In this document: positions 18,570 through 27,639 of the stretch, piece by piece | Position numbering within the stretch: the stretch's first letter is position 1 | Layout of the letters: every line of letters begins with the position of its first letter | Source of the DNA: Microvirga aerophila | Lineage (GTDB): Bacteria; Pseudomonadota; Alphaproteobacteria; Rhizobiales; Beijerinckiaceae | Assembly (NCBI RefSeq): GCF_003332305.1 | Contig: NZ_QOIO01000007.1 | Span: 85,457-149,456 of the forward strand | Length of the DNA stretch: 64,000 bases | Direction of reading: 5' to 3' | Notes under the pieces: model-generated | The model's database searches: none | What the model saw: only the letters and a program-made list of their open reading frames with translations | What the model was told of the DNA's origin: nothing | Program-made: the position numbers and the translations under genes

Positions 18570-19454
18570 ATGACCCAGTTCAAAGGCTCCATCACGGCTC
18601 TCGTGACCCCCTTCAAGGATGGAGCCGTGGACGAGAAAGCGTTCCGGGCCTTCATCAACTGGCAGATCGAGAACGGCACCAACGGCCTCGTACCCGTGGG
18701 CACGACGGGCGAGAGCCCCACGTTGAGCCACAAGGAGCATGAGCGGGTCGTCGAGATCTGCGTTGACGAGGCGAAGGGAAGGGTGCCGGTCATCGCCGGC
18801 GCCGGCTCCAACAGCACCTCCGAGGCGGTGGCCTTCGCCCGGCATGCGGAGAAGGTTGGGGCGGACGCCGTTCTGGTCGTGACGCCCTACTACAACAAGC
18901 CCACGCAGGAAGGCCTTTATCAGCACTACAAGGCCATCAACGACGCCATCGGCATTCCGATCATCATCTACAACATTCCGGGCCGGTCCGTCATCGACAT
19001 GTCGGTCGACACCATGGCGCGGCTCTACGAGCTCAAGAACATCGCCGGCGTAAAGGATGCGACGGCCAACATGGCCCGCGTCAGCCAGCAGCGAAAGGCC
19101 ATGGGGCCGGACTTCATCCTGCTCTCGGGCGAGGATGCGACGGCGCTTGGCTTCATGGCCCATGGCGGCCATGGCTGCATCTCGGTCACGTCGAACGTGG
19201 CGCCCGCCCTTTGCGCCGAGATGCAGAAGGCCTGCCTCGAAGGCGATTTCGCATCGGCCCTCAAGGTGCAGGATCGCCTCATGCCCCTGCATGAATCTCT
19301 TTTCATCGAGACCAATCCGTCCCCCGTGAAGTATGCCGCCTCCGTGCTCGGCCTCATGGAAGACACGGTGCGCCTGCCCATGATCCCGGTCTCGGAGGGC
19401 ACCAAGCAGGCCGTCCGTTCGGCCATGGTGCACGCGGGCCTGATCAACGCTTGA
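18570..19454 (+). CDS. dapA: 4-hydroxy-tetrahydrodipicolinate synthase
   Basis: A 294-residue TIM-barrel aldolase that condenses pyruvate and aspartate semialdehyde in lysine and diaminopimelate synthesis. It shows GTTGESPTL, the catalytic Tyr in IIYNIPGRS, the Schiff-base Lys in GVKDAT (about residue 162) and [10 protein letters not shown]. Length is normal for the family. The start at MTQFKGS is preceded by GAGG about 7 nt upstream. A very long in-frame reading upstream is antisense to the transglycosylase gene and is not coding. The smpB start follows within 6 nt of the dapA stop, so they form an operon. Confidence 0.97.
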   Translation: MTQFKGSITALVTPFKDGAVDEKAFRAFINWQIENGTNGLVPVGTTGESPTLSHKEHERVVEICVDEAKGRVPVIAGAGSNSTSEAVAFARHAEKVGADAVLVVTPYYNKPTQEGLYQHYKAINDAIGIPIIIYNIPGRSVIDMSVDTMARLYELKNIAGVKDATANMARVSQQRKAMGPDFILLSGEDATALGFMAHGGHGCISVTSNVAPALCAEMQKACLEGDFASALKVQDRLMPLHESLFIETNPSPVKYAASVLGLMEDTVRLPMIPVSEGTKQAVRSAMVHAGLINA

Positions 19455-19459
19455 ATGTG

Positions 19460-19933
19460 ATGAAGAACGATCCGAAGAACACGAACCGCGTCGTCGCCGA
19501 CAACAGGAAGGCGAGGTTCAACTACGAGATCATGGACACCTACGAGGCCGGCATCTCGCTGACCGGAACCGAAGTCAAATCCCTGCGCGAGGGGAAGGCA
19601 ACCATCGGTGAGGCCTATGCGGGCCCGTCGGGGGACGAGATCTTTCTCTTCAACGCCTATATCCCCGAATACCTGCAGGCCAACCGTTTCAATCACGAGA
19701 CGCGGCGGCCTCGGAGACTGCTCCTCCACAAGCGCCAGATCAACAAGCTGATCGGCGCGACCCAACGGGAGGGGTTCACGGTGATCCCGCTCAAGATCTA
19801 CTTCAACGATCGCGGCAGGGCGAAGGTCGAACTCGGCCTCGGGCGCGGCAAGAAGCTCCACGACAAGCGTGAGGCCGAGAAGGAGCGGAGCTGGAACCGG
19901 GAAAAGGCCCGCCTCATGCGGGACAAGGGCTGA
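19460..19933 (+). CDS. smpB: SsrA-binding protein SmpB
   Basis: A 157-residue basic protein with all hallmarks of Smp[11 protein letters not shown] at the start, [17 protein letters not shown], the [11 protein letters not shown] segment, and the basic C-terminal tail ([19 protein letters not shown]) that enters the decoding centre. It delivers tmRNA to stalled ribosomes. No tmRNA gene was found in the window. The start is set at ATG 19460, just after the dapA stop; GTG 19457 is possible. It is probably translated by coupling with dapA since no strong ribosome site is visible. Confidence 0.96.
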   Translation: MKNDPKNTNRVVADNRKARFNYEIMDTYEAGISLTGTEVKSLREGKATIGEAYAGPSGDEIFLFNAYIPEYLQANRFNHETRRPRRLLLHKRQINKLIGATQREGFTVIPLKIYFNDRGRAKVELGLGRGKKLHDKREAEKERSWNREKARLMRDKG

Positions 19934-19964
19934 GAGCCCAACGCAGCTCGATGCATAGACCGTC

Positions 19965-20048
19965 ATGGCCGGGGCAACCCCGGCCATCGTTGCTTAAAAG
20001 GCCAGTGCTTGGGTAAGAAACGCGAATGCCCGGCACGTGGCCGGGCAT
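19965..20048. terminator. Two hairpins between convergent smpB and NYN-domain genes
   Basis: First hairpin: arms 19965-19974 and 19978-19987 (ATGGCCGGGG and complement, 3-nt loop), 31 nt after the smpB stop. Second: arms 20026-20034 and 20040-20048 (ATGCCCGGC and complement, 5-nt loop), 25 nt beyond the stop of the leftward NYN gene. Both stems are perfect, though T tracts are weak. They probably insulate the two converging transcripts. The first shares its ATGGCCGGG arm with the hairpin near 9062. Confidence 0.6.
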
Positions 20049-20073
20049 GAAGCGGGCAAGTTCCTCGTGGTCT

Positions 20074-20730
20074 TTAGACCTCGAAATCGTCGTCCTGCGG
20101 CTGACGGATGCCATAACGGCGCTCCAAACCGCCGCTCTGCGGCGGCTGGGGACGGGAGCGCTCCGGGCGCTCATGGTTGTCGCCGGGATTCCGCTGAGGG
20201 CGGTCGGAAGGGTCGCGCCCGATCCGGGAGGCCAGCTGCGATAGATCCAGGAACTCGTCGGCCTGACGGCGCAGCTCGTCCGCCACCATCGGCGGCTGGG
20301 TGGTCACCGTCGAGGCGACCGAGACGCGGACGCCACGGCGCTGCATGGCCTCCACCAGGGACCGGAAATCGCCGTCGCCCGAGAACAGGACCATGTGGTC
20401 GATGTAAGGGGCAAGTTCGAGCGCATCGATGGCGAGCTCGATGTCCATGTTGCCCTTCACCTTGCGGCGGCCGGTCGAGTCGACGAACTCCTTGGTGGGC
20501 TTCGTCACGACCCGGTAGCCATTGTAGTCGAGCCAATCGATCAGCGGGCGGATGGATGAGTATTCTTGGTCTTCGACCAGAGCCGTATAGTAGAAAGCTC
20601 GCACCAGGGTGCCGCGGCTCTGAAATTCCTTAAGCAAACGCTTATAGTCGATATCAAAGCCAAGTGTTTTCGTCGTAGCGTAAAGGTTGGCTCCATCGAT
20701 GAAGAGCGCGATCCGTTGTTGGCCTGACAT
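20074..20730 (-). CDS. NYN-domain (LabA/DUF88) protein, putative ribonuclease
   Basis: A 218-residue protein whose first 170 residues form a PIN-like NYN nuclease domain. The acidic metal-binding residues are visible in FIDGANLY, KGNMDIELAIDAL and LFSGDGDFRSLV. The last 50 residues are Pro/Arg/Gln-rich and probably disordered, ending in an acidic DDDFEV. NYN proteins are predicted or shown to cut RNA. Genes of this family often sit near smpB in alphaproteobacteria, as here, which hints at RNA quality control, but no substrate is established. The start at MSGQQRIAL fits the conserved domain edge better than an upstream ATG. Confidence 0.88.
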   Translation of the reverse strand: MSGQQRIALFIDGANLYATTKTLGFDIDYKRLLKEFQSRGTLVRAFYYTALVEDQEYSSIRPLIDWLDYNGYRVVTKPTKEFVDSTGRRKVKGNMDIELAIDALELAPYIDHMVLFSGDGDFRSLVEAMQRRGVRVSVASTVTTQPPMVADELRRQADEFLDLSQLASRIGRDPSDRPQRNPGDNHERPERSRPQPPQSGGLERRYGIRQPQDDDFEV

Positions 20731-20973
20731 AACTATTCTCTGAGTGGATCCGGCTGGGCTTCGCAAGAAGCCTGTTTAGCAGAGCGGCATCAAAATTCTT
20801 CGCAAATGAAATATTTTGCGTGATCGTTTTACGGCGTTTCCAAAAACAGGCGGCTTGAAACCCATCAGATGAGTAAAAAACTGCAACGCCAATAGTAAAA
20901 CGGCGCTACGTTAATGTGTCAAGTTTATGGCAGGTCACAGGTCAAGTGTTTTGTGAAACAGTAAACAGCTATT

Positions 20974-21558
20974 CTATGTTCTAAGATTACGACTGCCCGG
21001 CTTTACGGCGGGAATCTTGGCTAATTCCGGCGGGAGCTGGTCGGGCGCGTATGCCGGGATGTCGAGTTGCACAAGGGAAACCAGGGGTGCGCCGAGATCC
21101 GCCTTGCCGCCCGAGCGGTTGATCAGGCAGGCGGCGCCTACGAGGGTACCGGGATGCTCGCGCAGGGCCGCCAGACATTCGCGGGAGGAAAGGCCTGTGG
21201 TGACGATGTCTTCCACCATGACGACCCGGGCCCCTTCCGGAATCGTGAAGCCGCGCCGTAGGACGAAGACACCGTTCTCACGCTCCACGAAGATCGCCTT
21301 GCATCCGAGATGCCGGGCGGTTTCGTAGCCGGGCACGATGCCGCCGACCGCGGGCGACACCACATAATCGATGGGCCCGTATGTTTCCTTGATCTTGTCG
21401 GCGAGCGCCCGGCACACCCGCTCCGTGCGGGCCGGGTCCTGGAACACGAACATCTTCTGCAGGAAGACCGAGCTGTGCAGCCCCGACGAGAGGATGAAGT
21501 GGCCCTCCAGCAACGCGCCGGCGGAGCGGAATTCATCGAGGATGTCGTCTTGGGTCAT
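20974..21558 (-). CDS. pyrE: Orotate phosphoribosyltransferase
   Basis: A 194-residue type I PRTase for pyrimidine synthesis: orotate plus PRPP gives orotidine monophosphate. It contains [33 protein letters not shown] and the PRPP-binding loop [13 protein letters not shown]. The C-terminus is [11 protein letters not shown] as in relatives. The start MTQDD has AGGAG about 9 nt upstream; in-frame upstream sequence is not conserved. It lies 85 nt after an Old Yellow Enzyme gene on the same strand. The 243 nt between it and the NYN gene are AT-rich and probably hold the NYN promoter. Confidence 0.95.
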   Translation of the reverse strand: MTQDDILDEFRSAGALLEGHFILSSGLHSSVFLQKMFVFQDPARTERVCRALADKIKETYGPIDYVVSPAVGGIVPGYETARHLGCKAIFVERENGVFVLRRGFTIPEGARVVMVEDIVTTGLSSRECLAALREHPGTLVGAACLINRSGGKADLGAPLVSLVQLDIPAYAPDQLPPELAKIPAVKPGSRNLRT

Positions 21559-21643
21559 GGCCTGTATCTCCTGCATGAGCGCTCTTTGGCAGGCGCCTTG
21601 ACGGGACGCAAGGTCAAAGCTTGGCGATGCCGTTTTTGCCCCC

Positions 21644-22759
21644 CTAACGCTGCCCGTGCTTCGCGTTCTGGAACAGATCCTTGAACTCGCGCGGTTGCGA
21701 GCGCCAGTATTGTTTGGGTGCGCGGACCTGGGCGCCAAGTTTGGCGGCGGCATGCCATGGCCAACGCGGGTCGTACAGCATCGCCCGCGCGAGTGAGACC
21801 ATGTCGGCCTCGCCGTTGGCAATGATGGCCTCCGCCTGCTCCGGTTCAGTGATGAGGCCGACGGCCATTGTCGGCAAGCCCACCTCCGCCTTGACCCGCT
21901 GCGCGTAGGGCACCTGATATCCGGGTCCAAGCTTGATCGCCTGTGCCGGAGAGACGCCGCCGGTCGTCACGTGAACTGCCGCGCAGCCTCGGCTCCTCAG
22001 TGCTTTCGAAAGTGCAATCGTGCCCTCGATATCCCAGCCGTTTGGGACCCAGTCCGTCGCGGAGATTCGCATCCAAACGGGTTTCTCGGCCGGAAACACA
22101 TCCCGCACCGCCTCGAAGACCTCGATCGGAAAGCGCATGCGGTTTTCGAGGCTGCCGCCGTATTCGTCCTCGCGCTTGTTGGCGATCGGCGACAGGAATT
22201 GATGAAGCAAGTAGCCATGAGCGCCATGAAGCTCAATGCCGTCGAGGCTGAGCCGCGCCGCCCGCTGGGCCGCCCGGGCGAAGTCGTTTCGAACGCGGTT
22301 CAGTCCATCCCGATCAAGTCCCATCGGCGACGCCTCGTGCTCGGCGTGCGGAACGGCAGAGGGGGCCTCGGTCAGCCAGCCCAGGGGTTCGTCAGGGCGG
22401 ATCTGCGCGCCGCCGTCCCATGGAGTGCGGCTCGACCCCTTGCGTCCCGCATGGGCGAGTTGCACGGCGACCGGGATCGGCGAGTAAGTCCTGACCGCCT
22501 TGAGCGCGCGGGCGAGGGCCGCTTCGGTCTCGTCGGAGTAGAGGCCAAGATCCCAGGGGGTGATGCGCCCCTGTGGCGACACTGCCGTGGCTTCGAGGAT
22601 CATGAGGCCTGCGCCCGACAGGGCCAGATGGCCGAGATGGATCATATGCCAATCGGTCGCCTGGCCGTCCTCGGCCGAGTACTGGCACATGGGCGCGATA
22701 GCGATCCGGTTTTGCAGCCGAAGATTGCCAATGCTCAACGGCTCGAACAGGCGACTCAT
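21644..22759 (-). CDS. NADH:flavin oxidoreductase, Old Yellow Enzyme family (YqjM/NamA-like)
   Basis: A 371-residue FMN TIM barrel. [12 protein letters not shown] carries the Cys and Tyr specific to the YqjM (thermophilic-like) subclass, and the substrate-binding His pair is in [34 protein letters not shown] and [11 protein letters not shown] are FMN-binding segments. These enzymes reduce activated C=C bonds of enones or nitro compounds with NAD(P)H. Two ATGs are adjacent; the second (22759) is 7 nt from AGGAG and is preferred. It may share a transcript with pyrE, but no functional link is obvious. Confidence 0.92.
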   Translation of the reverse strand: MSRLFEPLSIGNLRLQNRIAIAPMCQYSAEDGQATDWHMIHLGHLALSGAGLMILEATAVSPQGRITPWDLGLYSDETEAALARALKAVRTYSPIPVAVQLAHAGRKGSSRTPWDGGAQIRPDEPLGWLTEAPSAVPHAEHEASPMGLDRDGLNRVRNDFARAAQRAARLSLDGIELHGAHGYLLHQFLSPIANKREDEYGGSLENRMRFPIEVFEAVRDVFPAEKPVWMRISATDWVPNGWDIEGTIALSKALRSRGCAAVHVTTGGVSPAQAIKLGPGYQVPYAQRVKAEVGLPTMAVGLITEPEQAEAIIANGEADMVSLARAMLYDPRWPWHAAAKLGAQVRAPKQYWRSQPREFKDLFQNAKHGQR

Positions 22760-22998
22760 CATTTCACTCCTGCGTCGCGGCGACCGACCAGCGCGGGAAA
22801 CGACTGTCCGGCGGGTTCAAGGGATGCCAGCAAGTCTCACACGACAGAAGCCGCAACTCGACATCTGTCGACAGGAGCGCCGGGTAACCTTCTCGGATAA
22901 AGCGGGAGGCCGCCGCGCTGGGCTTCCCTTGCGGAACATCGCACCGCAAGTTCGTTGGTTCCGCAAGGGGTAGCTTTGCTAATGCGCAGGAAAAGCTC

Positions 22999-24126
22999 CT
23001 AGTTGCCTTTCTGGCGCCGCAGCTCGGTAACTTTGTCGGATGTCTTTACCGGCTGGTACGGCCTCATTTCCCGGGTCTGAAGGTTTGTGAGCGCGGCGCT
23101 CAGGCGGGACGCCTCCTGATAGCGGGTTTCCTCGTAAGGCGGCTGGCGGTTGTCGCCGCTCACGAGTTTCTCGGCAAAGCCTGCGAGACGGTTCAAGGGG
23201 GTGGCGAGCCATGTGGCGAAGACATAGAACAGCGCCAGCGCAGCGAGCGCTCCGGCTCCGAGCAATACCCAGAACGAACGGATGATCGACCGCGTCGGCG
23301 CGAGAACGGCGTCCGCGTCTGCCCGGACGATGATGCTCCAGCCGAAGCTCGGCATGTCCTGGTGCTGAACGGCAGGGACCACGGCCGTGATATAGCGCTT
23401 TCCGTCCGGCCAGAGCTCGTCGAGGGAGACGGCGGCCGTTTGCCCGGCCGCAATCGCGGAACCGACCGAGAGGGTCTTGTCCTGGAGATCTGCGGGTCCG
23501 GACAGGACAACCCGATTTCGTGACACGAGCAGGAAGTCCACTCCCGGCACCTTCTGGCTTCCAACGTTCTCCTGAACCCATTTCCAGTCGAAATGCGCGC
23601 CCAGCGCGCCCGTGACCTGGCCTTCTGCGCTGCGAATGGGTGTCGAGAAATCGACGAAGCGGCGCGGCTCCTTTGACGGGGCCATGAGTTTCGCCAGAAG
23701 AACCGCGTCATGCACGTCGGTTGCGGCCGGGCCCTCGAGGCCACGGCGGAACCATGGGCGCTGAGCGACGCTCTGCCCTTCGAGCATGCCCTGGGAGGCG
23801 GCGACGACCGTGCCCTCCACGTTCGCGGCGCCAACCCAGGAATAGCGGGGGTCCATGCTGCCCAGGAAGGAGAACTGCCGGCGCAGGTCCTCGGGCTTCT
23901 CCATGTCCGCGAGGCGGGCCATTCCCTCCACGTCCCGCCAGAGCTGATGCATGCGCCGTCCGAGCTGTTCCGCGGCAAGTTCGCCAATAACCTGAAGACG
24001 ATTCGCATTCGCCGTCTCGGCCCGTCGCTGAAACGCATCCGTGAAGATCGAGCCTGCGATCAGGGCCGGGGCGATCATGAACAGGGCGCCGCCGAGAAAC
24101 ACAACGTTCTTTAATTTCAGGGCCAT
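22999..24126 (-). CDS. Cache-domain membrane protein without an output domain, linked to the glycosyltransferase unit
   Basis: A 375-residue protein with two membrane segments, at about residues 8-25 and 285-305. Between them is an extracytoplasmic sensor of the double-Cache type (DPRYSWVGAANVEGTVVAA, QRPWFRRGLEG, PIRSAEGQVTGALGAHFDW). After the second segment comes a short HAMP-like stretch (TPLNRLAGFAEKLVSGD) and about 50 cytoplasmic residues. No kinase, cyclase or methyl-accepting domain is present. It starts 21 nt after the glycosyltransferase stop (a TTG exactly abutting the stop is an alternative), so it is the third gene of that operon. I infer a role in sensing a ligand for polymer synthesis. 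The function is unknown. Confidence 0.75.
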   Translation of the reverse strand: MALKLKNVVFLGGALFMIAPALIAGSIFTDAFQRRAETANANRLQVIGELAAEQLGRRMHQLWRDVEGMARLADMEKPEDLRRQFSFLGSMDPRYSWVGAANVEGTVVAASQGMLEGQSVAQRPWFRRGLEGPAATDVHDAVLLAKLMAPSKEPRRFVDFSTPIRSAEGQVTGALGAHFDWKWVQENVGSQKVPGVDFLLVSRNRVVLSGPADLQDKTLSVGSAIAAGQTAAVSLDELWPDGKRYITAVVPAVQHQDMPSFGWSIIVRADADAVLAPTRSIIRSFWVLLGAGALAALALFYVFATWLATPLNRLAGFAEKLVSGDNRQPPYEETRYQEASRLSAALTNLQTREMRPYQPVKTSDKVTELRRQKGN

Positions 24127-24147
24127 CGAGAAATGCCTTTCGTTCAA

Positions 24148-26121
24148 TCAGCGTGACGACAGAGACCGCATCCAGCCCTTCATCATCAGGACCAGATCGC
24201 CTCGCTGCGCGCCTGGCGCAGCATCAACCGTGTGGAGCTTGCGAAGCAGGCCGAGCCGCTGCTCGGGCGTCGGCTGGAGATCGAGCCGGTACCCATCGAT
24301 CAGCTCGCCGGAAATACGCGCCGGCACATCGCCCACATCATCGAAGGCGATGACGCCCTGCTCGCCCACTGTGAGCCCGGACGGACCCCGCACCCGGGCC
24401 TGATCGGCGCCAAGGTCGAGTACCCAAGACCGGAAGCGCCGGCCATCCATGAAGAGCGCGGCAATCTCCGAACCCATCCGCTGCGGCCGGTTCGCGCGCG
24501 GCCGCTCGATGCAGGCCAACATGGTGACGCCAAGTACCAGCAGGTTGTAGAGCGTCCAGAATAGGACGACCCGGATGCCTTCGCCGGCCTTGCCGACGTG
24601 ATTGAAGCCGAAGTCGAACAGGAGGGGGAGGAGGAGCCCGAGAATCGTCAACCCGAACAGGATCGCGAAGGGCTTGAGGATCGGCCACTGGACGACAGTC
24701 TTGGTGCGGTCGCCGCCCTTGGCCGTCACCTTGAACTTGTGCGGCCCCTTTGTGAAAAGACCCATCCAGACCGCGCGGGTGATCGGCCACGCCGCCAGGA
24801 GCTGCGAGACGTCGTTGAGGACCGGCCAGATCAGGCCGCCCGATATCCAGTTCAGGCTGATGAGAACCGCCACGTAATAGGGGACGTAGTACGAAACGAT
24901 ATCGGGCAGCGTCGCCTCGACCACGATCACGCCGAAGTACCAGTACAGAAGCGGGCAAATCAGACTAATGATGCGGAACGTAAACGTCGTGGTCCAGAAA
25001 AGCAGCGAGTCCAGAAGGCTCAAGCGCTCCATGAAGTTCAGGCCGTGCGAGCCCCACGGGGCGTAGACGTTGCGCACGATCTCCATCATGCCGAGGCACC
25101 AGCGCCCGCGCTGCACGATGTATTCCTGAAGGCCCTCCGGCGCGAGGCCTTCCGTCAGCGGCTCGTTGAGATAGACTGTGCGCCAGCCGTTTTCTCCCAA
25201 GCGGAGGGTCAGCAGGAAGTCCTCAGTAACGCTCTCGGTCGGAAGCCCACCGATGGCCTGCACGGCGGCGATCCGCACCATGGACGAGGTTCCGCAGCAG
25301 ACTGCGATGCCCCATGCGTCGCGGGCAGGTTCGAGATGGTCGAAGAAGAAGCGCTGCTCGTCCGGATACGCAGCAGCGATGCCAAGGTTATGCTGAATGG
25401 GATCGGGATTGAAAAAGTGCTGGGGGGTCTGGACGAGCCCAACCTTCGGATCATGAAAGAGGGCCAGCACCCGGCTGAGGAAGTTGCGGTGAGGAACGAA
25501 GTCGGCGTCCAGCACGGCCGCGAAGTCCGGCGCATCCTCGTCCTTCAACCGTTGAGACAGGGTGTAGTTGATGTTGCCGGCCTTGGCGTGGTTGTTGTCC
25601 GGCCTCGTCCGATAGCCGACCTCCAGACGCTGGCAGGCTGCTTCCAGCCAGGGGCGGCGTCCGTCGTCCAACACGAAGATTCGGAACGATGGGTAGTCGA
25701 TGGCCTTGGCGCCGGCGAGGGTGCGCTCGAGAACCTCAAGCTCCTCGTTATAGGTGGCAATGTAAATGTCGATCCTCGGCGGGGGCTTGTCGCCCCACCA
25801 TTTCAGGTTCTGGTCCACTTCCTCGTGCCGTTCGCGCCTGCGGGTGAGGATCAGATAGGCAAGCGTCGAAGAGGCCAGCGTCAGCGCCTCGATGGTCACG
25901 AAAATCCATCCGAAGACAGCGTCCACCAGGGATCCGTTGGATGGCACTGTTTCGGTGATGCGCCAGTAGATGTAGCGCCAGCCGAGGAACGCGGTCATCG
26001 CCAGAAGAAAGACGCGCAGTCCCCCGCTGGGCTTGCTGCCGGTGGACAGAAGCATGAGCGCAAGCCCCACCACGATGGCCGCCCCGGCATAGCTCGAGAG
26101 GTATGTGTCCAGCGCGAGCAT
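24148..26121 (-). CDS. Processive family-2 glycosyltransferase, BgsA/BcsA-like polysaccharide synthase
   Basis: A 657-residue inner-membrane enzyme with two N-terminal membrane segments, a cytoplasmic GT-A domain and about five C-terminal membrane segments. The processive motifs are complete: VLDDG, the metal-binding DADF, the TED base (VTEDFLLTLR) and QRGRW. The last 110 residues (from RANRPQRM) resemble a degenerate PilZ-type region: RPQR, then LDLGADQARVRG in place of D-x-S-x-x-G. Together with an upstream HlyD-type partner this matches the mixed-linkage beta-glucan synthase BgsA of Sinorhizobium meliloti, whose C-terminus binds cyclic di-GMP without a canonical PilZ motif. A cellulose- or curdlan-like product is also possible. 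It directly abuts the fusion-protein gene. Confidence 0.85.
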   Translation of the reverse strand: MLALDTYLSSYAGAAIVVGLALMLLSTGSKPSGGLRVFLLAMTAFLGWRYIYWRITETVPSNGSLVDAVFGWIFVTIEALTLASSTLAYLILTRRRERHEEVDQNLKWWGDKPPPRIDIYIATYNEELEVLERTLAGAKAIDYPSFRIFVLDDGRRPWLEAACQRLEVGYRTRPDNNHAKAGNINYTLSQRLKDEDAPDFAAVLDADFVPHRNFLSRVLALFHDPKVGLVQTPQHFFNPDPIQHNLGIAAAYPDEQRFFFDHLEPARDAWGIAVCCGTSSMVRIAAVQAIGGLPTESVTEDFLLTLRLGENGWRTVYLNEPLTEGLAPEGLQEYIVQRGRWCLGMMEIVRNVYAPWGSHGLNFMERLSLLDSLLFWTTTFTFRIISLICPLLYWYFGVIVVEATLPDIVSYYVPYYVAVLISLNWISGGLIWPVLNDVSQLLAAWPITRAVWMGLFTKGPHKFKVTAKGGDRTKTVVQWPILKPFAILFGLTILGLLLPLLFDFGFNHVGKAGEGIRVVLFWTLYNLLVLGVTMLACIERPRANRPQRMGSEIAALFMDGRRFRSWVLDLGADQARVRGPSGLTVGEQGVIAFDDVGDVPARISGELIDGYRLDLQPTPEQRLGLLRKLHTVDAAPGAQRGDLVLMMKGWMRSLSSR

Positions 26122-27327
26122 CTAGAAGCCGAAGCGCCCCAGGGCCTGCCGCATGCTGGCGAGGGGCCCTCCGGAGAAGATGACGCGACCCGTGCGTCCG
26201 ACCGAGCAGGCGAGCTCCGGGTTGTTTGCCAACTCGGGTACGGTCAGCGTCACGTCGAACCGGGTAAGGTGCTCGGGGCTCGGGCCAATGGCGAGATTGC
26301 TGTAAAGGCTCGATGCGCCCGATCCGCCCAAGCGGGTGATCGTGGCGTTGAACACGCGGCTGTCGCCGTTGAGCCGGAACTGGGCCGGCATGGCGATCTT
26401 CAGCCTCGCATAGAGCGACTCGCTCACGCTTGCCGTCACCATGACGCTCGAGCAATCGACGAACTTCACGAGATCCTGACCGCGGTTGACGTGCTCGCCG
26501 TTGCTGGCGAGGAAGTTCCAGACAATCCCGGGCTGCTGGACATTGAGGTCAGCCGAGGTCAGCCGGTTCACCCTGAGGCGTTCGGCGGAAATCTGCTCCG
26601 CGCTCTGCTTGAGGCGCAGGTTGATCTGGCCGGTCTCGGCCGCAAGCTCGGCCAGGCGCAGATCGAACTCCCGGATCCGCTGCGTCGAAAATGGAGCGTC
26701 GTTGTAGGAATCGCCGATGAAGACGCCGTTCTGGGCCGAGGACAGCTCCGTCGTCAGGTAATTGGCGCGCGCGCGCGAGCTCTCGATTTCCTGCTTCGCG
26801 ACATCGAATTCCGCCTTGGCCCGATCGAGAGTGATGGCCGTCTGGACGCCGCGGTCGCTGAGCTCGGTGGTGCGCTTCAAAGCACTTTCGGCCTCACGCA
26901 AACGGGCCGCCGCCGAACCCTGGGTGGCCTGAGCTTCGGCGATGCGGGCCTGGATCTGCCTGATCCGTCCCTCCTGGTAGTCCTTCGCCTGCGCCTGAAG
27001 CACCTTCCTGGCTTCACCCACGGCTGCCACCTGAGCCTTGATGCGCCCAAGATCCGCCTCGAGGGAAGACCGGGCTCGCTCGAGATCGATCAGCCGGGCC
27101 GTATCGAAGCGCTCGTCGGTAATGCGCGCGACGGTCTCATCGTCGGATACCCGTGCCCCAATATTGCGGATCGTGAACTCGATCTGGCCTTCGACGGGGG
27201 CCCGCAGGACCGTGGTCCCGGCATTGATCGTGGCGTCGGCGCTTGTTCCAGAGAGGTGCTCGCCGACGACGATATAGAGCCCTCCGAGGAGCAGTATCGC
27301 TCCCAGAATAATACGGATTCGTTTCAT
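26122..27327 (-). CDS. HlyD-type membrane fusion protein, BgsB-like
   Basis: A 401-residue protein with one N-terminal membrane anchor (IRIILGAILLLGGLYIVV). A split biotinyl-lipoyl domain follows (VLRAPVEGQIEFTIRNIGARV and, late, QQPGIVWNFLASNGEHVNRGQ). Between its halves lies a long coiled coil (about 80-240), and a beta-barrel C-terminus completes the chain. This is the periplasmic adaptor fold. Its stop is immediately followed by the glycosyltransferase start, with no spacer, as in bgsBA-type operons where the adaptor helps export the glucan through the periplasm. An Alg44-like part in another polymer system cannot be excluded. The start is ATG 27327 with a weak GAAGAAG site. Confidence 0.85.
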   Translation of the reverse strand: MKRIRIILGAILLLGGLYIVVGEHLSGTSADATINAGTTVLRAPVEGQIEFTIRNIGARVSDDETVARITDERFDTARLIDLERARSSLEADLGRIKAQVAAVGEARKVLQAQAKDYQEGRIRQIQARIAEAQATQGSAAARLREAESALKRTTELSDRGVQTAITLDRAKAEFDVAKQEIESSRARANYLTTELSSAQNGVFIGDSYNDAPFSTQRIREFDLRLAELAAETGQINLRLKQSAEQISAERLRVNRLTSADLNVQQPGIVWNFLASNGEHVNRGQDLVKFVDCSSVMVTASVSESLYARLKIAMPAQFRLNGDSRVFNATITRLGGSGASSLYSNLAIGPSPEHLTRFDVTLTVPELANNPELACSVGRTGRVIFSGGPLASMRQALGRFGF

Positions 27328-27639
27328 TTCTTCTTCAGCGAGGTTCCTCTGGATTTAGCTTCCAGCAGGTTGTTTCAAAGCACGGCTAAGCGTTAGCAAA
27401 GGCTGATAGCATAACACCTTTGGACGAACTAGAGTTCGCCGGGTTTAAACTTGAATTGAATATATTCTATTGGATAGCCAAGTATTGCTTGTGCGCGTTC
27501 AGTAAAAATCATGCACCCGCAAGGCCTTAGCCTTAGCTTTGCGGTTTCATGCAGCGATGCACCATGCTCGGCGGGCGATGAAGTAAAGATCCTTGGTTCT
27601 GAAATATCGTTCTATATTCAGCAGTTCGCCGAAACCGGC
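27328..27639. other. 312-nt AT-rich intergenic region upstream of the polysaccharide unit
   Basis: No gene is visible. The composition is clearly more AT-rich than the flanks, as expected for the promoter of the leftward fusion-protein/synthase operon. A short inverted repeat CGAACT-AG-AGTTCG lies at 27425-27438, about 98 nt before the adaptor start, and could be an operator. A second imperfect palindrome (CTGAAATAT and ATATTCAG around 6 nt, 27599-27621) lies just after the stop of the amidotransferase gene and may act in termination. Confidence 0.5.

Noticed and set aside
26122..27327. Adaptor protein as part of a type I secretion system for the lectin-RTX protein
   Set aside because: It abuts a polysaccharide synthase, not an ABC exporter, and is 22 kb from the RTX gene.
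24598..27396. Open frame of 932 codons on the plus strand opposite the glycosyltransferase and adaptor genes
   Set aside because: It is a GC-skew shadow; the minus-strand proteins carry complete catalytic motifs and normal lengths.
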